DNA from: Bacteroidetes bacterium CG18_big_fil_WC_8_21_14_2_50_41_14 | Lineage (GTDB): Bacteria; Bacteroidota; Bacteroidia; Bacteroidales; F082 | NCBI GenBank assembly: GCA_002771745.1 | Contig: PCUL01000460.1 | Coordinates: 1 to 58,566 of the forward strand | Direction of reading: 5' to 3' | DNA length: 58,566 bases | In this document: piece after piece, positions 10,086 through 19,500 of the stretch | Numbering within the stretch: the stretch's first letter is position 1 | Layout of the letters: each line of letters starts with the position of its first letter | Made by a program: the position numbers and the translations under genes | Notes under the pieces: generated by a model | Database searches by the model: none | What the model was told of the DNA's origin: nothing | Seen by the model: only the letters and a program-made list of their open reading frames with translations

Positions 10086-11009
10086 TTAATTTATCCTGAA
10101 TTTAAGTAACATTATTTTATCTCCACCAAACTGCGTATCCAATATCTCGATATTCCTTAAACTTCCTGTAGGCATGGTCATTTTGTCAATGAATTCCCAT
10201 TTATTGTAAACATCCATTCCCATTGCCTGGTGGTTGTTGAAAACCTGGTAAATTATTGCCCGGTCGTCAATTATGTTATCAAGACTTGATCGTCTTTTTC
10301 GCCAGTCATCAACTTTTATCTCTGAAAAATAATGGATCATCAGGGCATATTCGTTGGCATGAAGTCCAATCTTCTCCTCTTGCTTATATTTATTCAGATA
10401 CCTAATAATGGTATCTGTCTTATAATAGGGCGTTTTAATTTCCATTTTGATGAAACTTTCATCAGATCTGAATTCAAAACAACTTTCATTGTCGCATAAA
10501 ATGCTCATTGTAGATTCATCTTTCAGCAACAGATTGACTTCAATTATTTGATTTGAAATAGCCTCTCTTGTATCTGCATCATAAAAACAAAACTTATAAT
10601 CACGTGTATTGTATAATTTGAAAAGTGCAAATAGAATTGCCATCACGAGCATGACAAGCAATGGAATAACAATAAAATAGCGATTTCCTGATTTAACATA
10701 AGTTTTTGCAAAAGTTGTTTCTGAATTATGAAAAACAAAATCGTTCCAATCCCTATAGCCGACATATTTGCTCAATAAATTAAGAACATCGATGCGAGGT
10801 GCGGAAGCATGGTCAGTCTTCATGTGGGTATAAAACCACTTTTCGCTGATGTGCGCATTCACTTTACTGAGCAACTCCTCCTGGAAATTTACAATATCCT
10901 GACCCTTCCACTCTATAATTGTTGAATTAATCCCCGGATAGGATTGTTGCATCTCAAAAACGATCTTTTTTTTCAGCAACTCAAAATTATTTATAATCTC
11001 AGATTGCAA
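10086..11009 (-). CDS. Single-pass membrane protein of unknown function
   Basis: A 307-residue protein with three parts: an N-terminal soluble domain (residues 1-105), one strong membrane helix (about 112-132, IPLLVMLVMAILFALF) and a C-terminal domain, probably periplasmic, of about 170 residues. The N-terminal part, containing ISEKWFYTHMK and LNLLSKYVGYRDWNDF, resembles a small alpha-helical domain I associate with many Bacteroidota proteins of unknown role; that resemblance is from memory and not verified. Positive residues are scarce before the helix. It appears to be the first gene of a two-gene unit with the downstream lipoprotein. Confidence 0.65.
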   Translation of the reverse strand: MQSEIINNFELLKKKIVFEMQQSYPGINSTIIEWKGQDIVNFQEELLSKVNAHISEKWFYTHMKTDHASAPRIDVLNLLSKYVGYRDWNDFVFHNSETTFAKTYVKSGNRYFIVIPLLVMLVMAILFALFKLYNTRDYKFCFYDADTREAISNQIIEVNLLLKDESTMSILCDNESCFEFRSDESFIKMEIKTPYYKTDTIIRYLNKYKQEEKIGLHANEYALMIHYFSEIKVDDWRKRRSSLDNIIDDRAIIYQVFNNHQAMGMDVYNKWEFIDKMTMPTGSLRNIEILDTQFGGDKIMLLKFRIN

Positions 11010-11159
11010 AGTTGGGATGATTAATTTATACCTGATAATAAAACTCTTGTAAAATAGTTTGCAGCTAATTTACAATAGTATTTCAACAATACACGTGTTG
11101 CCTGTAATTAATTTTACGAGCAAATCAAGTTCAAAATTAATAACCAATGCCTTTTCACC

Positions 11160-12485
11160 ATGAAAAACCGAACGTACCTCATCTTTTTACTTTTTTACCT
11201 TATGCAGCGTAATGGCTTTGCACAGAATTCAACGATCGAACTTACCTTTTCGGCTGATAGCTTGGGGCAGGAAGTTTTATTGGATAGTGTTTATGTTAAA
11301 AATCTTTACCAGAATTGCGATACCGTGCTATATCCGCCAAACCTAATCCTTGAAATTGATACATTAACAACAGGCATAAGTTCTGTGATAGTTTCTGAAA
11401 ACAGTTTGGTTATATACCCGAACTATCCAAATCCTATTACTGACAAATCATTTGTTAAAATTTATGTACCTGAACGGAGCCGCGTCAAAATAAAGGTAAG
11501 CAACCTACTTGGGCAATCAATATTGAATTACTCCTGCCAGCTTAGTAAGGGAACAAGTACTTTTGAATTTACACCAGGCAGAGAAACTGTTTACTTCTTA
11601 ACAGTCGAATATAACGGCATATCCAAATCTATCAAGATGATTTCTCCAATAAGCAGCACGAATGAATGCACATTAAGTTTTAAAACAACAGATGAAGATG
11701 ATTATTTTAAAACGATTCAAATTGGAAACGAATTTTGCTTTGCTTCCGGGGATCGGTTGTTATTTGCAGGATATTCTTACCTGGGTGAATCTGGTTTGCT
11801 GGATGTTCCTTCAGCTGATAGTAACTATGAATTTCAGTTTGCAACCAATGTTCCGTACCCAGGACTGGATTCGCTATACTATAAAGGGAAATACTATCAT
11901 ACCATTCAAATATTTAGTCAATGCTGGATAAAGGAAAATATGGATGTAGGGATAATGATTCAATCCGCGGAGGCTCAGACGAACAACAATATTATCGAAA
12001 AATACTGTATGGGAGATTATGAGCCCAGTTGCAATATTTTTGGTGGGTTGTATTTCTGGAATGAAATGATGACCTATACCAATGAAACAGGAGGACAAGG
12101 CATTTGTCCTGAAGGTTGGCATGTGCCGGAAGATATGGAATGGCAGATACTGGAAGGCGCTGTGGATAGCAATTATCGAATCGGCGACCCTTTGTGGATA
12201 AATAACAGTTTCAGGGGTAGTGATGTCGGTGGTAACCTAAAACAAAAAGGTACAACATTATGGCAGCCACCAAATACAGGAGCTACCGATGCTTTTGGGT
12301 TTATGGCATTACCGGCAGGATATTTTGTGCAAAATGCATTTTGGGGACCAGAATACAAGGCTTATTTATGGACTTCAGATTATCCGCAAAAGTATTACCG
12401 CAATATGGACTGGAACCAAGCTAAAGTAAGAAGAAATGTTGGCGGAAATGAAGCAGCATTTTCAGTTCGGTGCGTTAAAGATTAA
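11160..12485 (+). CDS. Exported FISUMP-domain protein with an internal sorting-like module
   Basis: A 441-residue protein with a signal peptide (residues 1-22, ending GFAQ). Residues about 81-163 (VIYPNYPNPI, FVKIYVPERSRVKIKVSN, YFLTV) look like a type IX secretion C-terminal sorting domain, but here in the N-terminal half. Residues about 240-441 are a FISUMP (Fibrobacter succinogenes major paralogous) domain: WIKENMDVG, GGLYFWNEM, ICPEGWHVPEDMEW, GFMALPAGY and a terminal SVRCVKD. The protein is probably secreted or surface bound; no enzymatic function is known for the domain. It is transcribed alone, divergently from the 10086-11009 gene. Confidence 0.85.
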   Translation: MKNRTYLIFLLFYLMQRNGFAQNSTIELTFSADSLGQEVLLDSVYVKNLYQNCDTVLYPPNLILEIDTLTTGISSVIVSENSLVIYPNYPNPITDKSFVKIYVPERSRVKIKVSNLLGQSILNYSCQLSKGTSTFEFTPGRETVYFLTVEYNGISKSIKMISPISSTNECTLSFKTTDEDDYFKTIQIGNEFCFASGDRLLFAGYSYLGESGLLDVPSADSNYEFQFATNVPYPGLDSLYYKGKYYHTIQIFSQCWIKENMDVGIMIQSAEAQTNNNIIEKYCMGDYEPSCNIFGGLYFWNEMMTYTNETGGQGICPEGWHVPEDMEWQILEGAVDSNYRIGDPLWINNSFRGSDVGGNLKQKGTTLWQPPNTGATDAFGFMALPAGYFVQNAFWGPEYKAYLWTSDYPQKYYRNMDWNQAKVRRNVGGNEAAFSVRCVKD

Positions 12486-12639
12486 ACATTCAATGTAATA
12501 AATCATGAAATAGCCATGATTCAAAAATCACCAGCCGAAATGATATGTTTGTTAATCATGGTGTATTCCATGTGACCCAAGAATATAAATAATAACACAT
12601 GAAAACATCAATCAAAGTGTTTCAATAAAAACTTAAATC

Positions 12640-13755
12640 ATGAAAACAATAAATAACATTAATCAAAAATTTTGCCTCATACCAATGGGGATGTTTTTAA
12701 CGCTGGTCTTTGTGGGTATCTTCTCTTGCACGGGTCAAAAAAACGACAATACAGTAAATGAAGCTTATTCTCTTAGAATAAATGGACATGCTGATTCGGC
12801 AAAAATATTGCTTCGACAAATTACCATCGAAAACCCAAAAAATGCTTTGGCGTGGTATGAGCTGTGCCGAACATCTCAGCAGCTGGGGTTGGCCAATCCG
12901 AAGGCAATTAAGGAATCGATAGAGGAGGCTTACCTATACATCATTCTGGCCGTTGAAAATGAACCTGAAAACGCCCTCTACCTTTCGTATAAAGGCAGCA
13001 TTGAAACCCTGCAATTTTATCTGGCCCTGCAAATGGGCAATGAAAAGGCAGCTGATTATCTTGCACTATTGGAGGAAACCTACAATTCTGTTTTTCAATT
13101 AGATCCAACCTATACCGAAGACAAACTAACCCTGGTTGAATTTTTTGGTGGCTTACCCCCCGATATGGGAGGTGATCCTGAAAAGGCGGAAAAATATGCC
13201 ACCGAACTGGAAGCAGCCGATATGATTGCCGGGGCTAAAGCGCGGGAATTGCTCATGCCTGAAGATGCTGATTATGTTAGTTACTGGAAGGGAATTGTTG
13301 AAGAAAATTCTGGCAACGCAGATGCACTGCAGGCATTGGGACGGGTATATTTGTTTATGGATAACATTGACGAAGCCACCAACTGCTATCAGAAAGCCAT
13401 CAATATTGATCCTTCAAAAAATGACCTTTACCTTGACTTGGGCAGGTATTATATGATGATGGCCATGCAAAATCCCGCATTGACCGACTCAGTAGCGCCT
13501 TTAGTTGAGAAGGAGTTCAATAAATTTCTAAATTTTAGTCCTGAACCCATTGCACCAATGCGGGCATGGGCATACGGCCTGTTATCGATGATAAATAGCT
13601 ATACCGGAAACGTTGAAGTAGCCGATAAATTTCTGGTAAAGGCTAATGAATTGGATCCGTTTTTTTCAAAAGCATCCGGCAAACCAGATATGGACAATTA
13701 CTGTGCTCCTGGTGTTGTATTACACGAGCAGGGTTATTACCTTTCACCGTTTTAA
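12640..13755 (+). CDS. TPR-repeat lipoprotein
   Basis: A 371-residue lipoprotein: hydrophobic segment at about residues 14-27 followed by a lipobox ending FSC at about residue 30. Tetratricopeptide-like helical pairs are visible, best at about 232-275 (ADALQALGRVYLF, DEATNCYQKAINIDPS, LYLDLGRYYMMMA). TPR proteins serve as protein-interaction scaffolds; the partner is unknown. The gene stands alone between the FISUMP gene and a small membrane-protein gene, with 154 bases of AT-rich spacer before it in which I see no clear element. Confidence 0.8.
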   Translation: MKTINNINQKFCLIPMGMFLTLVFVGIFSCTGQKNDNTVNEAYSLRINGHADSAKILLRQITIENPKNALAWYELCRTSQQLGLANPKAIKESIEEAYLYIILAVENEPENALYLSYKGSIETLQFYLALQMGNEKAADYLALLEETYNSVFQLDPTYTEDKLTLVEFFGGLPPDMGGDPEKAEKYATELEAADMIAGAKARELLMPEDADYVSYWKGIVEENSGNADALQALGRVYLFMDNIDEATNCYQKAINIDPSKNDLYLDLGRYYMMMAMQNPALTDSVAPLVEKEFNKFLNFSPEPIAPMRAWAYGLLSMINSYTGNVEVADKFLVKANELDPFFSKASGKPDMDNYCAPGVVLHEQGYYLSPF

Positions 13756-13847
13756 TAACATGAAACCTTACTTTTAGTGCGCCATTTGCCGCAAATGCTT
13801 TACATTTATTGAAATTATTGTGGCTATAAACTTCTAAAACAAAGATC

Positions 13848-14252
13848 ATGATTGAACATGTTCACAAACACATCACATCGGAGCTTCAGCAAAACACCCG
13901 CACCGATATTATTTTTATTCTTACAGCAATCCTTCTCAACCTGATCACCCTCGCGGTGAATTCGGGAATGGCTGAAAATTCAAGGACAGAACAATCTTCA
14001 TTGATTGTTATGTTTGTTTTTGTCTGTCTTATTGTGATGGTAAACATTGTTGTTGTTTTCGGATTAATGAAAGGAAAACAAACAAGGGAAAAACTTCTGA
14101 ATGGCTTGATGACCATGTACAAAGATCAGGGCGTTGATAAATACTATGATATGTCGTTACTTGGAAATTATAATGTTCGGTACAACCTGTTCATTATGGT
14201 CGTAATGTTTACCGGCATTATTGCCGCTATTGTGCCTTTTATTTTGAGGTAA
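13848..14252 (+). CDS. Small integral membrane protein of unknown function
   Basis: A 134-residue protein with three likely membrane helices (about 22-40, 53-75 and 106-132) and a short cytoplasmic or periplasmic loop containing KGKQTREKLLNG. It is not a family I can name. It is followed by a strong hairpin terminator, so it ends a plus-strand transcript that faces the ackA unit. Confidence 0.6.
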   Translation: MIEHVHKHITSELQQNTRTDIIFILTAILLNLITLAVNSGMAENSRTEQSSLIVMFVFVCLIVMVNIVVVFGLMKGKQTREKLLNGLMTMYKDQGVDKYYDMSLLGNYNVRYNLFIMVVMFTGIIAAIVPFILR

Positions 14253-14315
14253 CAGTCAAAAATATATGAATGACTCCAATCAAAAAAAGTACATGTTCAT
14301 TGGTTTCCAACAACG

Positions 14316-14354
14316 CTAAATAGCCACTTTTTTAATACAAAAGTGGCTATTTAG
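14316..14354. terminator. Bidirectional terminator between convergent units
   Basis: A 16-base-pair stem (CTAAATAGCCACTTTT with its complement) and a seven-base loop lie between the small membrane-protein gene and ackA, which converge here. T-rich and A-rich edges inside the stem fit a two-way terminator. Confidence 0.85.
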
Positions 14355-14395
14355 ACTATTTTCCTTTATTTCTGATGATTGGGCGATGAGATTGG

Positions 14396-15589
14396 TTATC
14401 CAACAATCTCATACGTATCGTTTGCAATCATGAGTTCTTCATCTGTGGGTACCACCATAACCTTCACTTTTGATCTTTTAGTACTGATAACGGCTTCTTT
14501 TCCTCTGACATTTTCTTTTTCAGGATCGATTTCAATACCCAGAAAATCAAGTCCGTGTAAGATATTTTTTCTGGTTTCCACATCATTTTCACCTATACCT
14601 CCGGTGAATACAATTAAATCGACACCTTCCAGGCCTGCGGCGTAAGAACCAATATATTTTTTTGCCCGGTATGCATACATGTCCAGTGCCACCTGTGCCC
14701 TGTGATTTCCCTCCTTTGCCGCCTTTTCCACGTCGCGCATATCAGACGAAACGCCTGAAATGCCTACCACACCTGAGAATTTGTTCAGTAGTGTGCGGGT
14801 ATATCCAATGCTGGTTTCTTCCTTGTCCGCAATATGAAGGAGTGCGCCGGCATCAATATCACCCGAACGGGTTCCCATCATCATCCCTTCGGTAGGGGTC
14901 ATTCCCATGGATGTATCGAATGATTTGCCCTCTTTAATCGCCGTAATGGACGCTCCATTTCCCAAGTGGCAGGTAATGATCTTTTGAGTATGAATATCTA
15001 TTCCTAGTATTTCACAGGCACGCAAGGCTACATACTTATGGCTTGTGCCATGAAAACCATATCTTCTGATTTTATATTTTTCGTACAACACATAAGGTAC
15101 AGCATATAAGTACACGTGCTCCGGCATGGTTTGGTGGAAGGCGGTATCGAATACCCCGACTTGTTTTACGTAGGGGAGTAATTGTTGCATGGCATAGATA
15201 CCCTTTAAGTTTGGAGGGTTGTGTAATGGAGCCAATTCGGTTGAGACTTCAAGCGCATGGGTAACCTCCTCCGTAATCAAAACACTGCCGCTAAATTCTT
15301 CAGCTCCGTGAACAACCCGGTGCCCAACGGCTTCAATTTCTTCTATTGCGCTGATGGAACCATATTCTTTGCTGATCAATATACCAAGCAAATATTCAAT
15401 TCCTTGCTGGTGGTTAAGTATTTCACCCTCGATTTTAACTGACGGGCTACCCGTTTTTTCGTGTATAATAGCACTGCCTTTTAATCCTATTTTGTCGACC
15501 AAACCTTTGGCAATTACATATTTGGCAGGCATTTCAAAGAGTTGGTATTTGATGGATGAACTTCCACAGTTCAGTACAATAATTTTCAT
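14396..15589 (-). CDS. ackA: Acetate kinase
   Basis: This 397-residue cytoplasmic kinase converts acetyl phosphate and ADP to acetate and ATP, the energy-yielding last step of acetate fermentation. Landmarks are the LNCGSSSIKYQL start, GHRVVHG, the VFDTAFHQTMP motif with the catalytic Asp, GFHGTSHKY, GNGAS, FTGGIGEND and the C-terminal TDEELMIA with the metal-binding Glu. Length is typical. It is last in a minus-strand unit pta, 3-hydroxyacyl-CoA dehydrogenase, ackA, with gaps of 35 and 18 bases. Confidence 0.98.
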   Translation of the reverse strand: MKIIVLNCGSSSIKYQLFEMPAKYVIAKGLVDKIGLKGSAIIHEKTGSPSVKIEGEILNHQQGIEYLLGILISKEYGSISAIEEIEAVGHRVVHGAEEFSGSVLITEEVTHALEVSTELAPLHNPPNLKGIYAMQQLLPYVKQVGVFDTAFHQTMPEHVYLYAVPYVLYEKYKIRRYGFHGTSHKYVALRACEILGIDIHTQKIITCHLGNGASITAIKEGKSFDTSMGMTPTEGMMMGTRSGDIDAGALLHIADKEETSIGYTRTLLNKFSGVVGISGVSSDMRDVEKAAKEGNHRAQVALDMYAYRAKKYIGSYAAGLEGVDLIVFTGGIGENDVETRKNILHGLDFLGIEIDPEKENVRGKEAVISTKRSKVKVMVVPTDEELMIANDTYEIVG

Positions 15590-15607
15590 TTTTGAGTGCT
15601 TAATTAT

Positions 15608-16567
15608 TTATTTGATTATTGAGCAGGTAATGGTATTTCCAACAGGTTTACCACTTTGATAATTATAAAAACCTTTGCCAACATGTCTGCCCAGATAATT
15701 GGCCCTGACCAACCTTTTGATAATTGGCGAGGCCTTGTATTTTTTATCGCCATATTCAGCATAGAGGTTGTCCATATATTTAAGGATTTTATCTAATCCA
15801 ATGCGATCGGCCAGTTCAAAAGGCCCCGAATTGTTTCCCGCGGCCTCACGCATGGTTTCGTCAATGTCCTGAATTGAGGCAACACCTTCCATGAGCAATT
15901 CGCAGGCTTCATTAATCAAAGGAATGATCATCCGGGTGCTGATATTTCCGGGTGATTCATGTACCTCAATCACCTTTTTGTTAAGCATGCTGCAAAATCG
16001 CGAAGCAGTTTCAAATGAAAGCTCCGATGAATATCGTCCGCGAACAACTTCTACGATTTGAACTTTCTCGATAGGCTCGATAAAGTGCATCCCGATGGCA
16101 CGATCGGGTTTTTTTAGTACTTCTGCTAAGTCCGAAATCATGATCGTGCTAATGTTGGACGAAATCAGTGTATCAGGGCCAACTTCTTTTTCGATCTGCT
16201 TAAAAATAGTTTTGCGCACTTCAATCATGGTCCCCGATTTGCGTGAGGCAATTGTTTCAATCACGATTTCGCACTGCGCCAAACTCGAAAACTCGGTGCT
16301 GCCTGTAATTCGCGACAGAATTAACCTTTTTTCTGATTTGGTAATTCCCCAGTGCCTAATAATGTCGTCAAGCTTTACTTCCAACTGTTGAAATATTTCT
16401 TTAATCCGGTCTTCGTCTACATCGATAAATATCACATCCATACCGGAATTTGTAATCATAATGGTAAGTTCCTGGCCAACTGCCCCGCAACCTACTATTC
16501 CAACGGTTTGTATGACGCCTTTAGGTTTTAATTTGTCGCCCAGGCTAAATTCAGATAGCTGACTCAT
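15608..16567 (-). CDS. 3-hydroxyacyl-CoA (3-hydroxybutyryl-CoA) dehydrogenase family protein
   Basis: A 319-residue NAD(P)-dependent dehydrogenase. The Rossmann motif GCGAVG is at about residues 26-31. The family segments SSNISTIMISDLA, GMHFIEP (usually GMHFFNP), VEVVRG and the C-terminal dimerisation domain with GPFELADRIGLD and GKGFYNY are present. It resembles the single-domain Hbd/FadB2 type of about 280-320 residues. Its position between pta and ackA is odd, because neither acetate formation step needs it. It may link acetyl-CoA metabolism to 3-hydroxybutyryl-CoA or serve a related hydroxyacyl-CoA. No crotonase or thiolase gene is adjacent. Confidence 0.88.
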   Translation of the reverse strand: MSQLSEFSLGDKLKPKGVIQTVGIVGCGAVGQELTIMITNSGMDVIFIDVDEDRIKEIFQQLEVKLDDIIRHWGITKSEKRLILSRITGSTEFSSLAQCEIVIETIASRKSGTMIEVRKTIFKQIEKEVGPDTLISSNISTIMISDLAEVLKKPDRAIGMHFIEPIEKVQIVEVVRGRYSSELSFETASRFCSMLNKKVIEVHESPGNISTRMIIPLINEACELLMEGVASIQDIDETMREAAGNNSGPFELADRIGLDKILKYMDNLYAEYGDKKYKASPIIKRLVRANYLGRHVGKGFYNYQSGKPVGNTITCSIIK

Positions 16568-16602
16568 ATTATTGTATAGTTAATAAAATTAGGGTTCTAC
16601 TG

Positions 16603-17607
16603 TTAGTATAATCCATTTGCCTGATTGGCAGTAATGGCAATCATGTTTATGATATCGTTTACTGAGCATCCCCTCGATAAATCGTTGATGGGGGCAGCCA
16701 TGCCTTGTAAAACAGGGCCAACCGCTTCGGCTCCTGCCAGGCGTTCAACCAGTTTGTAAGCAATGTTGCCGGTTTCAAGTGAAGGGAAAACCAGTACATT
16801 TGCGTGGCCGGCAATTTCGGAGCCGGGCGCCTTTTTTTGACCTATTATTCTCACGATGGCTGCATCTGCCTGCAATTCGCCATCAATTTTCAATTCCGGA
16901 GCCATTAACCTGGCCAGTTTGGTGGCTTCAACCACTTTATCAACTTTCGGATGTTTAGCACTGCCCTTAGTTGAAAAACTAAGCATGGCCACGCGGGGCT
17001 CAATGCCTGCAATGTTTTTGGCTGTCCGGGCAGTTTCAACAGCAATTTCTGCCAGCTCCTGTACTGTGGGATCAGGGTTTACCGCACAATCAGCAAAGAC
17101 TAGGATTCCATTGTCGGTATATTCCTTGTTATTCAATAACATAATAAATGCACCCGAAACGGCAGATACTCCGGGCAGGGTTTTAATTATCTGAAAAGCG
17201 GGACGTAGCACATCGCCGGTTGAATTGTTGGCTCCGGCCACTTCCCCATCTGCTTTATTGTCCTTAATAATTAAAGTAGCGAGGTATAAAGGATCCTCTG
17301 CTAATTGGGTCGCCTGTTCGAGGGTTACCCCTTTGCTCTTTCTTAACTCCCACAACATGTTGGCATATCGTGCTTTATTGGCATGATTCAGCGGGTCGAT
17401 GACGGTTGCCAGGTTGAGGTGGGCCAACTGTAATTTTTCTGATTTACTTTGGATCTCCTCTTTGTTTCCCAATAAAATAATTTTGGCGAGACCATGTTTA
17501 AGAACATAGTCTGCCGCTTGAAGCGTACGTTCTTCTAATCCTTCAGGAAGCACAATCGTCTTATTGGCTTTTTTGGCTTCTTCGTGAATATGTTTAATTA
17601 ACTCCAT
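16603..17607 (-). CDS. pta: Phosphate acetyltransferase
   Basis: A 334-residue enzyme that swaps CoA for phosphate on acetyl-CoA, giving acetyl phosphate for the kinase encoded downstream. It has the short, single-domain form: [14 protein letters not shown] at the start, [20 protein letters not shown] in the centre, and [18 protein letters not shown] near the end. The regulatory N-terminal domain of long Pta proteins is absent. Phosphate butyryltransferases share the fold, but the length and end motif favour Pta. First gene of the minus-strand unit. Confidence 0.96.
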   Translation of the reverse strand: MELIKHIHEEAKKANKTIVLPEGLEERTLQAADYVLKHGLAKIILLGNKEEIQSKSEKLQLAHLNLATVIDPLNHANKARYANMLWELRKSKGVTLEQATQLAEDPLYLATLIIKDNKADGEVAGANNSTGDVLRPAFQIIKTLPGVSAVSGAFIMLLNNKEYTDNGILVFADCAVNPDPTVQELAEIAVETARTAKNIAGIEPRVAMLSFSTKGSAKHPKVDKVVEATKLARLMAPELKIDGELQADAAIVRIIGQKKAPGSEIAGHANVLVFPSLETGNIAYKLVERLAGAEAVGPVLQGMAAPINDLSRGCSVNDIINMIAITANQANGLY

Positions 17608-17631
17608 GGTATAATTGCAAGTTTAAGGATG

Positions 17632-17639
17632 CAAAATTA
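17632..17639 (-). promoter_or_regulatory. -7 box for the pta unit
   Basis: On the minus strand this reads TAATTTTG, an exact TAnnTTTG, 25 bases before the pta ATG. A clear -33 element is not visible. Confidence 0.5.
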
Positions 17640-17787
17640 GTACTATTTTTCGTATTCACGGGTTTAATTGTGAATTATTTAACAATTCTTTATCATTGCT
17701 AATAATCATGAATTCAATTAATTAAATGTTTATTTGAATTCAATATTTATAAGAAAGTTGATCCTGGGAAATGATCATGAAGAAAAA

Positions 17788-18660
17788 GTGAGTTCAATTC
17801 AATTATCAATGTTTGGATTATCTTTGTTCGCCAAAGCTCAACCAACTGAAATGAACGATTCGCTGAACATATTTGAACAAATGAACCCTTGGGTATTGCC
17901 ATGCGATACCTCAGTTTCGGTTTCAGATAGCCTGTCATCGGGTTTGCCGGTAGAATTTTTTACCTTTTTACAAACAGTGCCTATAGAAATTGTTCCAAAA
18001 GAAAATTTGAACAATCATTTCGGACTGCTCATTTACATCTTATTTTTTCTTTTAGCAGGTATTTCTGTGTTGCGGTGGTATATGCCCGATCGTTTTTACT
18101 ACGAGTTCTCAGTAGGAGACCGTTTTTCGTTTTCAAGAGGAAAAGGAAATGTTGTAAATGCACCAGGTATAATTGTAGATGTGTTTTTCTGGATCAACTT
18201 TTTGATTACAAATGCCCTACTGGTTTTTTTATTACTTGAAGAATACACGCATTATTTCTTTTTGACGGAATTCAATTACAAGTTGTTTCTTTATATTTTT
18301 CTGGCCATAGCCTCTTTTTGGTTTTATCGAAGAATGGTAATTAAAATCATATCATTTATTTTTCTAACCAGCGACTTGTCTGATCGGCAGTTAAAGCTGG
18401 ATCGTAACGTTGAAAATGCCCTGGGGGTTGTTTTGCTCCCATTGTTGATACTCTCTATTTATTCATTTCACACTTTTTTTTTGATATTGGCCTTGTTGAT
18501 TGCCTTGGGAATGCAGGTTTTTAGGTGGGGTCAAACAGTGGGTATTGGAATTTCGAGCACAAGATTCACAATGCTTCATTTTATTTTATACCTTTGCAGC
18601 CTCGAATTGATACCATTGTTCATTGTTTTTAAACTCCTTTACCTGGGTAGTTTATCATAG
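17788..18660 (+). CDS. DUF4271 membrane protein; start region probably frameshifted
   Basis: A membrane protein with about six helices and the DUF4271 C-terminal signature FILYLCSLELIPLFIVFKLL. Function unknown; the family is common in Bacteroidota. The start is problematic. The best signal peptide would begin at ATG 17777 as MKKK, but that frame stops at 17789-17791. Adding one A to the five-A run at 17783-17787 would give MKKKVSSIQLSMFGLSLFAKA followed by Q, a typical signal peptide joined to the main frame. As it stands, translation would need the in-frame GTG 17788, ATG 17809 or a distant TTG at 17734. A homopolymer sequencing or assembly error, or a real indel, is likely. The downstream hemD position next to it is otherwise ordinary. 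Confidence 0.8.
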   Translation: MSSIQLSMFGLSLFAKAQPTEMNDSLNIFEQMNPWVLPCDTSVSVSDSLSSGLPVEFFTFLQTVPIEIVPKENLNNHFGLLIYILFFLLAGISVLRWYMPDRFYYEFSVGDRFSFSRGKGNVVNAPGIIVDVFFWINFLITNALLVFLLLEEYTHYFFLTEFNYKLFLYIFLAIASFWFYRRMVIKIISFIFLTSDLSDRQLKLDRNVENALGVVLLPLLILSIYSFHTFFLILALLIALGMQVFRWGQTVGIGISSTRFTMLHFILYLCSLELIPLFIVFKLLYLGSLS

Positions 18661-18718
18661 CATTTGGTATTAATTTTTAGGAGTAAACTCTATTTAGGAA
18701 CCATAAGATTGAAGTAAA

Positions 18719-19489
18719 TTGAAGATAAAAAACATTCTGGTTTCTCAGCCGCAACCCCCCGATCTGGAAAAATCCCCTTACGGGGAACTGAGTGCCAAAT
18801 TCAACGTCAACATTGTATTCGAGAAATTTATCAAAATCGAAGGTGTCACAGCGCAGGACTTTAGACGTGCGAAGGGTTCTTTTACCGATCACACTGCGGT
18901 TATTCTAACCAGTCGTCATGCCGTTGATCACTTTTTCCGCATGGCAAAGGAATTAAGATTCGATATCCCGGATTCGATGAAATATTTTTGTATTTCTGAA
19001 TCTATTGCGTATTATCTTCAAAAGTACGTTCAGTATCGCAAGCGTAAAATATTTTATGGGAAGCAAAAATTTCCCGATCTGGTAGAAGTGATCCTTAAAC
19101 ATTCAGAAGAAAAGTTCCTGCTTCCTAACTCAGATATTCACAAACGATCGATGTTGGACTTGCTTGATAATGCAAAAATTAATTATACCAACGCCATTAT
19201 CTACCGCACTGTAGCAGCCGATCTTTCTCACATTGACCTAAAAAAATTCGATCTGATTATTTTCTTTAGTCCCGCGGGAATTAAATCACTGCAAAGTAAT
19301 TTCCCTGATTTTAATCAAAACAGCCAACTGTTCGCTGCTTTTGGATCTACTACTGCCACTGCGGTAAACGAAGGAGGCTATAGACTTGACATTCCTGCAC
19401 CGACCCAATCTGCGCCTAGTATGACCATGGCGATAGAAGAATACCTGACCGAAAAGGAAAAGGAAAGACGCAGGAACAGCCGGAAGTAA
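18719..19489 (+). CDS. hemD: Uroporphyrinogen-III synthase family protein
   Basis: A 256-residue protein of the HemD fold, which closes hydroxymethylbilane to uroporphyrinogen III in haem and sirohaem synthesis. Recognisable segments are ILVSQPQPP at the start, TAVILTSRHAVDHFF, YFCISESIAYYL, IYRTV, LIIFFSPAGIKSL, FAAFGSTTATAV and APTQSAPSM. The start is a TTG at 18719; it gives the family-typical opening (Lys-Ile-Lys-Asn-Ile-Leu) and no nearby ATG does. Haem supply is relevant here because the window encodes at least 22 haem-binding sites downstream. It follows the DUF4271 gene by 58 bases. Confidence 0.85.
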   Translation: MKIKNILVSQPQPPDLEKSPYGELSAKFNVNIVFEKFIKIEGVTAQDFRRAKGSFTDHTAVILTSRHAVDHFFRMAKELRFDIPDSMKYFCISESIAYYLQKYVQYRKRKIFYGKQKFPDLVEVILKHSEEKFLLPNSDIHKRSMLDLLDNAKINYTNAIIYRTVAADLSHIDLKKFDLIIFFSPAGIKSLQSNFPDFNQNSQLFAAFGSTTATAVNEGGYRLDIPAPTQSAPSMTMAIEEYLTEKEKERRRNSRK

Positions 19490-19500
19490 TTGCCTGCTTG

